Shown here one piece after another: positions 1 through 5,731 of a DNA stretch of 6,379 nucleotides (position 1 is its first letter; every line of letters starts with the position of its first letter). Position numbers and translations under genes: made by a program. The notes beneath the pieces were generated by a model that worked only from the letters and a program-made list of their open reading frames with translations, searched no databases and was not told where the DNA came from. The stretch covers positions 1-6,379 of the forward strand of contig JAEZYO010000887.1 in assembly GCA_023419055.1 (NCBI GenBank), in the 5' to 3' direction. Source of the DNA: Pseudomonadota bacterium (GTDB taxonomy: Bacteria; Myxococcota; Polyangia; Polyangiales; Polyangiaceae).

Positions 1-119
1 ACCAAGTCGCGGAGCACCGTTCGCCCCTCCAGGTAACCGAGGGGCGGGTTTTCGGTGACGGCGTCCCGCAGCCCTTCGGCCAGGTCCGCCAGGTCGACAT
101 CCTCGGCTCGTAGTTTCAT
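1..119 (-). CDS. Hypothetical protein, N-terminal part only
   Basis: The gene starts on the minus strand at ATG 119-117 and runs off the left edge, so only about 39 codons are visible. The start is well supported: a GGAGG Shine-Dalgarno sequence (130-126, minus strand) lies 6 bases upstream of the ATG. The visible protein begins MKLRAEDVDLADLAEGL and continues through an acidic, Leu-rich stretch to a short segment containing NPPLGYLEGRT. It has no signal peptide, so it is probably cytoplasmic. Codons favour G or C in third position as in the neighbours. It follows the other minus-strand gene by 57 bp in the same direction, so the two may be co-transcribed. I do not recognise the family, and function cannot be inferred from this fragment. 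Confidence 0.75.
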   Translation of the reverse strand, partial: MKLRAEDVDLADLAEGLRDAVTENPPLGYLEGRTVLRDL

Positions 120-176
120 CGACACCCTCCGCCGACGGGGCTGCACGAACCATGCCGCCGATTTCGGGGTGACGAC

Positions 177-662
177 CTACTTGATGGAGCGAACGTTGGA
201 CCTTCGAGAGCTCGCGGCGATGAGCTCTTGCCACGTTCCGGTCACTACGGAGCCGCGTTCGGCCAGCACGACTGCCGTGAAGTGGCCGGGCTCGTCCGCG
301 TACGTGCGCAGAGCTTCCGCAACCTCGGGCGCCGGGCCGCGGAGCTGGCTGACCAGCAGCGCGCGCTCGACGCAGCTTACTCGCTGCGCACCGTGGGCAG
401 GGAGCCGGGCGTCGGCAAAGAGCGCTTCGGCGAGCCTCCTCCCGTACGCTTCGGAGACATCGATCACGAGACCCGTCGGTTCCGCGAGCCCTTCCTGGCG
501 CGCGAGCGCGTAGCTCTCGAGCAACGGCCAGCGTACCTTGATGACGGCCTCTTCTGCGGCGCCGTGATCGCTCGAGAGCATGCCTGATGGACTAAGGGAG
601 CGGCTTCCCAGCGCCAAGCTTCCGCTCACCGGGCCTGACATTTTCCGTCCGATCACGAGCAT
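177..662 (-). CDS. Hypothetical protein, about 161 aa
   Basis: This minus-strand frame ends at TAG (179-177). It encodes up to 161 residues with coherent protein character: a beta-like segment VIKVRWPLLESYAL (about 40-53), a hydrophobic strand GLVIDVSE (about 64-71), an amphipathic helix rich in Arg/Leu/Ala, and a second alpha/beta half ending near a VVTGTW motif. Third codon positions are strongly G/C, unlike the competing plus-strand frames, which supports it as the real gene. There is no signal peptide or membrane segment, so it is probably cytoplasmic. The start is uncertain: ATG 662 gives the longest product but has no clear ribosome site, ATG 641 has a weak GGACGG just upstream, and ATG 581 would also keep the whole structured region. 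The alternation of strands and helices is loosely like small STAS/SpoIIAA-type proteins, but this is only an impression. It is likely the first gene of a minus-strand pair with the gene starting at 119. Confidence 0.7.
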   Translation of the reverse strand: MLVIGRKMSGPVSGSLALGSRSLSPSGMLSSDHGAAEEAVIKVRWPLLESYALARQEGLAEPTGLVIDVSEAYGRRLAEALFADARLPAHGAQRVSCVERALLVSQLRGPAPEVAEALRTYADEPGHFTAVVLAERGSVVTGTWQELIAASSRRSNVRSIK

Positions 663-669
663 GAACCAA

Positions 670-680
670 GGTCAATGACC
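670..680. promoter_or_regulatory. Perfect 11-bp inverted repeat, possible operator
   Basis: GGTCA-A-TGACC is a perfect inverted repeat with 5-bp arms and a 1-base centre. It lies in the 110-bp divergent spacer, 8 bases upstream of the longest possible start (662) of the minus-strand gene and about 90 bp upstream of the kinase start. The size and symmetry suit a dimeric regulator half-site pair, but no regulator can be named and such an element can arise by chance. Confidence 0.25.
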
Positions 681-732
681 GACAAAACGTTGGCGGGAGC
701 CCCCGTCGGACGGCTGCCCGATCCGGAAACTT

Positions 733-763
733 CTGACCGCGCGCGCGAGCGATGTACTAGGCT
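733..763 (+). promoter_or_regulatory. Weak sigma70-like promoter candidate for the zinc-ribbon kinase
   Basis: CTGACC (733-738, 4/6 match to TTGACA) is followed by the -10-like options TACTAG (755-760) and TAGGCT (758-763). Both -10 options are poor matches. If TAGGCT is used, transcription would begin around 770, almost at the ATG (773), giving a leaderless or nearly leaderless mRNA. This would fit the lack of a well-spaced Shine-Dalgarno sequence. The assignment is speculative. Confidence 0.2.
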
Positions 764-772
764 TTGGGTGGT

Positions 773-2389
773 ATGGCCGTCGTGGTCGCGTGCAAATCCT
801 GCGGGAAGCGCCTGAGCATCCCCGAGTCGCTCTACGACAAGAAAGTGCGCGGCCGAGTCGTCGTCATCAATTGCAAGGCGTGCGGCGAGCCGGTGAAGGT
901 CGACGGCACCATCCCTCCCCCGGCGGTAGAGCCGACGCTCATCACGAACGTCGAGCGAGACGTTCCGGCGGATCCCCCCATCCCACGTAGCGCGCGCGTC
1001 CCGCGCGAGGCGGCTGCACCCCAATCGCAGCGCTCTCGCAAGCCGCCGCGTGAAGAGCTCCCCAGCATCGCGGAAGAGTGGGTCGAGCTCGAACGCCGTC
1101 TGCCCGAACGCGCTGAACAGAGCACACACGAGGCCGTTCGCATCAGCTACGCCGACGGCGCGATCACGGTGCGCCAGCCCATCGCCAAGATCGGTCGGTA
1201 CGCTCTGTTCGAGCAGTTCGCGAGCGGCGGCATGGCGACCGTGCATTTCGGCCGCCTGGACGGCGCCGGCGGGTTTTCTCGCGTCGTCGCGATCAAGAGG
1301 CTTTTGCCCCACCTGGTGCTCGACCCCGAGTTCACCGAGATGCTGCTGAAGGAGGCGCGGCTCGCCGCCCGCGTCCGCCACCCGAACGTCGTTCAAACGC
1401 TCGACGTCGTGGCCTCGAAGGGCGACGTGCTCCTGGTGCTCGAATACGTGCACGGTGAATCGCTCAGCACGCTCTGCAGGATTCAAGCGAAAGAGCAGAA
1501 GAACTTCATCCCCATCCCGATCGCCGTCGCGATCATGCACGGCGTCTTGCAGGGCCTTCACGCCGTGCACGAGGCGGTCGACGAGAAGGGGCGGGCGCTG
1601 GGCCTGATCCACCGCGACATTTCACCCCCCAACGTGATCGTGGGCGTCGACGGGATGGCCCGCGTGCTCGACTTCGGCATCGCCAAGGCGCTCGAGCACC
1701 TGGAAGAGTCGGTGCCCAATCGCCTCAAGGGGAAGACGGGGTACATGTCGCCCGAGCAGATCCGCGGGGAACGCTTGACCCGTCGCTCGGACGTCTTCGC
1801 GGCCGGCATCATCCTCTGGGAGATGCTGACCCTGCGGCGGTTGTTCTCGGCCAAGGCGGAGACCGATCGCATCGATCGCATCATGGCGGGGGACTACCAG
1901 CGGCCCAGGGAATATCGCGAGGAAATCAGCAGCGAGCTCGAGAGCGTCGTCATGCGGGCGCTCTCTTTCAACGCCAACGAGCGTTTTGCGACCATCCGCG
2001 AGTTCGAAGAGGCGCTCGAGAAGGCGGTGCCCGCGGCTTCACCTCGTGTGGTCGCCGACTGGGTGCAGGCGCTCGCGCTCGAATCGCTCTCTGACCGCGC
2101 CCGCATGGTGGCTCAAGTCGAGAACTGGGACAGCGGGCAACGGGAAGCGGAGCTTACGTCGAGTCCGTTCGCCGCGGACGCGAGCTTCGGCGGTTTCGGG
2201 GCAGGGGTCGCCTCGCCTAGTACCGTGCCTCCGCCGGTCGCCACCACCGCTCCTCCGACCGCATCGTCTTCGATCCCGTACTCTCAGCCGAGGCCCACGC
2301 TCGCGCCGGAACCGAAGCGTCGCAGCGGACTGCTGGTGCTCCTCGTCGTGGCGGTCCTGCTCGTCATCGTCTACGTCGTTCGCCGCTGA
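773..2389 (+). CDS. Zinc-ribbon Ser/Thr protein kinase with C-terminal tail anchor
   Basis: Eukaryotic-type (Hanks-type) protein kinase of 538 residues, predicted to phosphorylate Ser/Thr of unknown target proteins with ATP at the inner face of the cytoplasmic membrane. The N-terminus is an MJ0042-like zinc ribbon, with Cys 7, 10, 34 and 37 as two C-x2-C knuckles 23 residues apart. A charged Pro/Arg-rich linker (about 48-140) leads to the kinase domain (about 143-415): ATP lysine in VAIK (175), helix-C glutamate (194), HRD (280-282), metal-binding Asn 287, DFG (300-302), SPE replacing APE (326-328). Two departures are clear: the glycine loop reads ASGGMA, and the catalytic loop is HRDISPPN, with Ser where most Ser/Thr kinases have Lys. 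From memory, both are common in a large myxobacterial kinase group. A Pro/Ser/Thr linker ends in a hydrophobic segment (about 519-535) with only two or three residues after it, so the protein is probably tail-anchored with no periplasmic sensor. TTG 764 would add three residues; ATG 773 is preferred, though only GGGTGG lies close upstream. Confidence 0.95.
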   Translation: MAVVVACKSCGKRLSIPESLYDKKVRGRVVVINCKACGEPVKVDGTIPPPAVEPTLITNVERDVPADPPIPRSARVPREAAAPQSQRSRKPPREELPSIAEEWVELERRLPERAEQSTHEAVRISYADGAITVRQPIAKIGRYALFEQFASGGMATVHFGRLDGAGGFSRVVAIKRLLPHLVLDPEFTEMLLKEARLAARVRHPNVVQTLDVVASKGDVLLVLEYVHGESLSTLCRIQAKEQKNFIPIPIAVAIMHGVLQGLHAVHEAVDEKGRALGLIHRDISPPNVIVGVDGMARVLDFGIAKALEHLEESVPNRLKGKTGYMSPEQIRGERLTRRSDVFAAGIILWEMLTLRRLFSAKAETDRIDRIMAGDYQRPREYREEISSELESVVMRALSFNANERFATIREFEEALEKAVPAASPRVVADWVQALALESLSDRARMVAQVENWDSGQREAELTSSPFAADASFGGFGAGVASPSTVPPPVATTAPPTASSSIPYSQPRPTLAPEPKRRSGLLVLLVVAVLLVIVYVVRR

Positions 2390-2416
2390 ACGAGGCGAGG
2401 CAGTTTGGCACGAAGC

Positions 2417-2430
2417 GGCGCCATCGCGCC
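2417..2430. terminator. Short GC hairpin between convergent genes, weak terminator candidate
   Basis: GGCGC-CATC-GCGCC forms a 5-bp all-GC stem with a 4-base loop inside the 41-bp gap between the kinase stop (2389) and the stop of the opposing gene (2431). The position suits a shared bidirectional terminator. There is no T-run on either side and the stem is short, so it may be chance in GC-rich DNA. Confidence 0.2.
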
Positions 2431-3114
2431 TCACCCGCGGGAGGGAGAGCGTGCTTTGCCAGCGGGACGCGGGCGGGTGAGCCGTTGCAAGCGAGCAAGC
2501 GCTCGAGCTTCCGCGGCCTCGCGTGCACCGCGAGGCTGCTCTTCCGTAGCCTCGTCGTCCGCGTCGACTCGGGGAGACCGCGTGCCTTGCTCCGTGGGCT
2601 GGTCGAAGAGCGACGCCTCACGGATGGCCCGAGAGTGGAGGTCGACTTCCGTGACGCCCGGCTCCTCCCGGTCTTCCCCTTCGAGTCCGGGCGCGGACTT
2701 CTCGGACAGCTCGAGTGCTGCCTCGCGCGCAGCGAGCATCGCCTCGGCGGTCACGTCACCGACTGGTACGTCTCCCTCTTCACGCTCCACCGTGAGGTCG
2801 GATTCGAAGTTGTCCTGGTCCGTCGCGTCTCGAAGGAACTGAAGTCCGAGATCTTCGGGATCCACGCTGAGCCCGGGGTCCACCACGGGGAGGCGGTCGC
2901 CCTCCTCGCCGGGCGGTGATTTCGAGGCTTGGGAGGGATCATCCGTCAGGCTTGCGTCGCCTTCCGTCGAAATCTCGCTGATTTCCGTTCGACCGGCGCT
3001 CTCGAGCTCGTCCAGACGGGACGGGTTTCGCGGGAGGGTTTGCGTCCGCGGCTTGGCTCCCTTTCGAGCGCTCGGAGCCCGTGGTGAGTCGCTTCTCGTT
3101 CGGTGGAGAGACAT
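2431..3114 (-). CDS. Charged, probably disordered protein of unknown function
   Basis: A minus-strand gene for a 227-residue protein. The start is well supported: AAGGAGG (3128-3122) lies 7 bases before ATG 3114-3112, and a longer in-frame ATG at 3210 lacks this signal. There is no signal peptide or membrane segment. Charge is segregated: residues 1-33 are basic and Ser/Thr/Pro-rich (HRTRSDSPRAPS), about 34-195 is strongly acidic, and about 196-227 is basic again with Arg/Ala-rich helical character. The only compact-looking parts are a segment around 80-105 containing DPEDLGLQFLRDATDQ and an Ala/Glu-rich helix near 122-138. The DLG-x3-L-x2-AT pattern recalls small uncharacterised bacterial proteins, but I cannot name a family. 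It converges on the zinc-ribbon kinase and diverges from the kinase operon. Its many Ser/Thr residues next to Arg/Lys/Pro make it a conceivable kinase substrate, which is inference only. Confidence 0.8.
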   Translation of the reverse strand: MSLHRTRSDSPRAPSARKGAKPRTQTLPRNPSRLDELESAGRTEISEISTEGDASLTDDPSQASKSPPGEEGDRLPVVDPGLSVDPEDLGLQFLRDATDQDNFESDLTVEREEGDVPVGDVTAEAMLAAREAALELSEKSAPGLEGEDREEPGVTEVDLHSRAIREASLFDQPTEQGTRSPRVDADDEATEEQPRGAREAAEARALARLQRLTRPRPAGKARSPSRG

Positions 3115-3165
3115 CGGGGTGCCTCCTTCTGGGACCGCTACGGGCGTTGTCCGCCCTCGAAGCAT

Positions 3166-3181
3166 TGCTCGAACCGTGCCA
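3166..3181 (-). promoter_or_regulatory. Sigma54-like (-24/-12) promoter candidate
   Basis: Reading the minus strand from 3181 to 3166 gives TGGCAC-N5-GAGCA. The -24 box is a perfect TGGCAC and the GG-N10-GC spacing required by sigma54 holds. The -12 box has GA where TT is usual (consensus TTGCA). The predicted transcription start is near 3155, leaving about 40 bases of leader before the AAGGAGG site and ATG of the charged-protein gene. Sigma54 promoters are frequent in myxobacteria. No activator site can be assigned. Confidence 0.3.
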
Positions 3182-3206
3182 TGGCCTATCGGCCGGGAGC
3201 CCTCCG

Positions 3207-3239
3207 CCAAGGCTCGCCTTTTCCGTGAAAACCAAGGCG
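3207..3239. repeat. CCAAGGC direct repeats with interleaved inverted repeat
   Basis: CCAAGGC occurs at 3207-3213 and again at 3232-3238, a 25-bp step. Between them lies the inverse CGCCTT (3215-3220), which can pair with AAGGC (3209-3213) or with AAGGCG (3234-3239). The cluster sits between two divergently transcribed units, upstream of the sigma54-like element and of the kinase promoter candidate. It may be an operator array, but this is a composition-based guess. Confidence 0.25.
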
Positions 3240-3261
3240 TTGTGACGCCCGGCCGCCCGTC

Positions 3262-3290
3262 TTGTCAGGCAGGTCCGGTTGGTGTAGGCA
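3262..3290 (+). promoter_or_regulatory. Sigma70-like promoter candidate for the kinase operon
   Basis: TTGTCA (3262-3267, 5/6 to TTGACA) is followed after a 17-base spacer by TAGGCA (3285-3290), a poor -10 match. Transcription would start near 3297, giving a leader of about 90 bases that contains the inverted repeat at 3313-3337. Spacing is ideal but the -10 box is weak. Confidence 0.3.
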
Positions 3291-3312
3291 GGAGACGCTG
3301 CGTAAACCACAA

Positions 3313-3337
3313 GCTCTCACCTCTCTCGAGGGAGAGC
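3313..3337. promoter_or_regulatory. Leader inverted repeat with two competing stems
   Basis: GCTCTC (3313-3318) can pair with GAGAGC (3332-3337), a perfect 6-bp stem. Alternatively CTCTCTC at 3321 can fold on GAGGGAGAG up to 3336, with one T-G wobble. The element lies 50-75 bases before the kinase start and downstream of the promoter candidate, so it could be an operator or an mRNA leader structure. It is not followed by a T-run, so it is not a simple terminator. Confidence 0.25.
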
Positions 3338-3387
3338 ACGGAATATGCAGGGCGGTTCTGTCACCCGCCTAGTTGGTACGAGGAGTC

Positions 3388-4752
3388 TTGGAGCGAGCTT
3401 TAGGAGTCGTGGTCGCCGGGCGCTACCGCCTGGTGAGGATGCTCGGGTCTGGCGGCATGGGTACCGTTTGGCTCGCGCACGATCTTTCACTCGACTCCGA
3501 GTGCGCGCTCAAGCTCATCGACGAGGACAAGGCGGCGAGCGAAGAGGTGCGGATCCGCTTCGAGCGCGAGGCGAGGGCGGCGGCCCAGGTGCGCGGGGCG
3601 CACGTCGTCGACATCTTCGACCACGGCGAACACGAGGGCGTGCCGTTCATCGCCATGGAGTACCTCGACGGCGAGGATCTCGAAGACCGCCTTCACCGGC
3701 TCGGGCGGCTGGACGCGGAGAGCACGTACCGCGTGATCGCACAAGTGTCACGGGCGCTCGTGCGCGCTCACTCGCTCGGCATCGTTCACCGGGACCTCAA
3801 GCCCGAGAACATCTTCCTCGTGCAGGGAGACGAGCACGAGATCGCGAAGGTCCTCGATTTCGGCATCGCGAAGCACGACACCTACTCCTTGCGCGACAAG
3901 GCGACGAAAACCGGCTCGTTTTTGGGGACCCCGTACTACGTGAGCCCCGAGCAGGCGCGCGGCAAGGCCATCGACTACCGCTCCGACCTCTGGTCCCTGG
4001 GAGTCATCACGTTCCAGTGCCTGACCGGGCGTCCTCCTTTCGAGAGCGAGGCGCTCGGCGAGCTCATGGGGCTCATTCTGTACGAAGACTTGCCCAAGCC
4101 GTCGGACAAGAACCCGGAGCTCCCACCGGCGCTCGACGAGTGGTGGCAACGTGCCGCGGCGCGCGATCCCGAACAGCGCTTCCAGTCGGCGAAGGAGCTC
4201 GCCGACAGTCTCGCGGTGGCGCTCGGGATCCAGCAAGTGCTCGCCGTTCCCCACATTCCACCTCGACGGCCGAACCCGAGCGTCACCGAGCTGACGCCCG
4301 CGCTCGGGGCGGTCTCGCCGTCGCGCGTCGTGCGTGCCAACACGCCACCTCGCATGCTCGTCGACGAGCCGCTGGAGCACACCGATACGACAGGCGCGCC
4401 GGTCTCGCGGACGCGCCGCTCGTTGATCTCCTTACCGGACCGGCTGCGTCGGCGGCACCTCGCCGGGTTCGCGGTGGGCGGCATAGCGCTCGGCATCCTC
4501 GTGACGCTGCTCATCCTGAGCGCCGGAAGTAAGCCGAAAGACGCCGTGCGGATCGTGGCGGCGCCGCCCGTCGTGCCCGCGCAGCCCGAGCCCAAGGTCG
4601 AGGTGATCGAGGTCGCTCCGGCGCCGGTCCCCGCCCCGAGCGCGAGCGCGGCTCCCGTCGCGGCGGGCTCTGCAGCTTCCTCGAGTGTCCCCAAGAAGAA
4701 GAAGGGTCCTCCTCCTCCGCGCCGATCGGGCGTGCCCGACTACGGGATCTGA
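3388..4752 (+). CDS. Transmembrane Ser/Thr protein kinase (canonical Hanks type)
   Basis: Membrane Ser/Thr kinase of about 454 residues, first gene of a three-gene operon. The cytoplasmic kinase domain starts at GRYRL (about 11) and keeps every key element: glycine loop LGSGGMG (19-25), ATP lysine (42), helix-C glutamate (61), HRDLKPEN (134-141), DFG (157-159), a Thr/Ser-rich activation loop ending GTPYY (180-184), SPE (186-188) and the SDLWSLG segment. The Arg before the catalytic Asp marks an RD kinase, usually activated by phosphorylation of that loop. A juxtamembrane linker (about 285-355) precedes one membrane helix (about 360-378). The exported tail (about 75 residues) is Ala/Pro/Ser-rich, then has a KKKK and Pro-rich stretch and ends DYGI; there is no PASTA or other sensor domain. 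The start is uncertain: TTG 3373 directly follows an in-frame stop and lacks a ribosome site, while TTG 3388 and GTG 3409 each have AGGAG only 2 bases away. TTG 3388 is chosen, but all options keep the full domain. Substrates are unknown. Confidence 0.95.
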   Translation: MERALGVVVAGRYRLVRMLGSGGMGTVWLAHDLSLDSECALKLIDEDKAASEEVRIRFEREARAAAQVRGAHVVDIFDHGEHEGVPFIAMEYLDGEDLEDRLHRLGRLDAESTYRVIAQVSRALVRAHSLGIVHRDLKPENIFLVQGDEHEIAKVLDFGIAKHDTYSLRDKATKTGSFLGTPYYVSPEQARGKAIDYRSDLWSLGVITFQCLTGRPPFESEALGELMGLILYEDLPKPSDKNPELPPALDEWWQRAAARDPEQRFQSAKELADSLAVALGIQQVLAVPHIPPRRPNPSVTELTPALGAVSPSRVVRANTPPRMLVDEPLEHTDTTGAPVSRTRRSLISLPDRLRRRHLAGFAVGGIALGILVTLLILSAGSKPKDAVRIVAAPPVVPAQPEPKVEVIEVAPAPVPAPSASAAPVAAGSAASSSVPKKKKGPPPPRRSGVPDYGI

Positions 4753-4756
4753 ATCG

Positions 4757-5731
4757 ATGCACTCTCGCCGCCTTTCGCAGCTCACCCTGGCTCTCTTGCT
4801 CGCCGCCGCGCCCGCCTTGGCCGAACCGACCGCGGAAGATCGCGCCACGGCCCGCGCCTTGGCGGCAGAAGGGTACCAGGCGCTCAAGAGCCAAAAGTAC
4901 GAGCTCGCGGTCGATCGCTTCCAGCGCGCAGAAGCACTGGTGCACGCGCCGACGCTGCTCGTGGACCTCGCGCGCTCGCTGGTAGGGCTCGGAAGGTTCG
5001 TCGAAGCGCACGAGAACTATCAGCTCGTCATCCGCGAAGGTCCGAGCGACACGGTGCCCTGGTCCTGGCAGAAGGCGTACGAGAACGCAGTGAAAGAAGA
5101 CGCGGCGCTCGAGCCGCGCCTCGCCTGGATCACCATCGAGGTCTATGGTCACGACAACCCGACGGTGAAGATCGACGGCAAGGAGATCGCGTCGGCGGCA
5201 GTCGGGGTCAAGCGTGCGATCGATCCCGGCAAGCGAACCATCTCGGTGGAGGCCCCGGGCCTGCTCAGCGCGGAAAAGACGGTGGAGCTGCCCGAAGGTT
5301 CGAGCGCCAAGGTCGCGATGACCTTGCTCGAGGAGGACGCGCCGCCTCAGCCGCCGCAGGTGGAAATCGTGACCGCTGCGCCGGCTCCCACGTCGAGCAG
5401 GAGCAAGCTGCCCATGATGATCGCTTTCGGGGTCGGCGCCGCCGGGTTCGTCGCTTCGGGCGTCACCGGTGCGCTGATGTTGAGCGAGCGCTCGCAGCTG
5501 AAGGAGCAGTGCAACACGCAGCGACGCTGCCCATCCGGCGCTCGAGACGACCTCTCGAACTACCAGACTTACGGAACCATCAGCGCGATCACGCTCGGGG
5601 TCGGAGTCGCCGGAGCCGCGACGGGCATCACGCTGCTCCTGCTCGACAAGAAGCAGGAAAGGCCGCCGGGAGAGCTCGCGCTGAGCCCCTCGATCGGGCT
5701 CGGATTCGTCGGCATGAACGGGAGCTTTTGA
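4757..5731 (+). CDS. Secreted/envelope TPR and PEGA-domain protein
   Basis: A 324-residue envelope protein; the role is probably structural or protein-binding, and no enzyme motif is visible. The N-terminus is a Sec signal peptide: Arg4-Arg5, a hydrophobic core (about 9-19), and a likely signal-peptidase I site after APALA at residue 22. Residues about 25-95 form TPR-like helical pairs (AAEGYQALKSQKYELAVDRF, then a second pair with GRFVEAHENYQ). Residues about 122-191 form a PEGA-like beta domain with KIDGKEI, an IDPGKRTISV strand and the AKVAMTLL end. A Pro-rich linker leads to two hydrophobic segments (about 218-242 and 272-296) separated by a charged loop with two cysteines (252, 258). ATG 4757 is chosen because it places the signal peptide at the N-terminus; an upstream in-frame start at 4685 would overlap the kinase gene. 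Only 4 bases separate it from the kinase stop and its own stop overlaps the next start by one base, so translation is likely coupled. Similar TPR/PEGA proteins commonly accompany kinases in myxobacteria. Confidence 0.9.
   Translation: MHSRRLSQLTLALLLAAAPALAEPTAEDRATARALAAEGYQALKSQKYELAVDRFQRAEALVHAPTLLVDLARSLVGLGRFVEAHENYQLVIREGPSDTVPWSWQKAYENAVKEDAALEPRLAWITIEVYGHDNPTVKIDGKEIASAAVGVKRAIDPGKRTISVEAPGLLSAEKTVELPEGSSAKVAMTLLEEDAPPQPPQVEIVTAAPAPTSSRSKLPMMIAFGVGAAGFVASGVTGALMLSERSQLKEQCNTQRRCPSGARDDLSNYQTYGTISAITLGVGVAGAATGITLLLLDKKQERPPGELALSPSIGLGFVGMNGSF
5720..5724 (+). promoter_or_regulatory. Ribosome binding site of the lipoprotein gene
   Basis: GGGAG lies 6 bases before the ATG at 5731 and is inside the last codons of the upstream gene. 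Together with the TGATG stop/start overlap it fixes the lipoprotein start and suggests translational coupling. Confidence 0.6.

Noticed and set aside
228..587. Plus-strand open frame of 119 codons
   Set aside because: It overlaps the minus-strand gene 177-662, whose frame has the better third-position G/C bias and protein-like hydrophobic pattern.
738..747. Alternating CG run (10 bases)
   Set aside because: It is short and expected in DNA of this composition; no reason to call Z-DNA or a regulatory site.
653..1612. Long minus-strand open frame (319 codons) opposite the zinc-ribbon kinase
   Set aside because: It is fully antisense to clear kinase motifs; its Arg/Asp/His-rich composition is typical of a mirrored GC-rich codon pattern, and it shows no domain.
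2405..2919. Two plus-strand open frames of about 145 codons
   Set aside because: They are antisense to the charged-protein gene, which has a strong ribosome site; these frames are Ser/Arg or mixed-composition shadows without their own start signals.
3178..3185. 8-bp palindrome GCCATGGC
   Set aside because: It is a common restriction-type palindrome overlapping the sigma54-like element and has no independent support as an operator.
3345..4532. Plus-strand 395-codon open frame starting at an ATG upstream of the kinase start
   Set aside because: It is a shifted frame over the canonical kinase; its product is Arg/Ala/Gly-rich with no recognisable domain.
3748..5152. Several minus-strand open frames of 150-240 codons
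   Set aside because: They lie opposite the second kinase and the TPR/PEGA gene, both supported by motifs; the frames are composition shadows.
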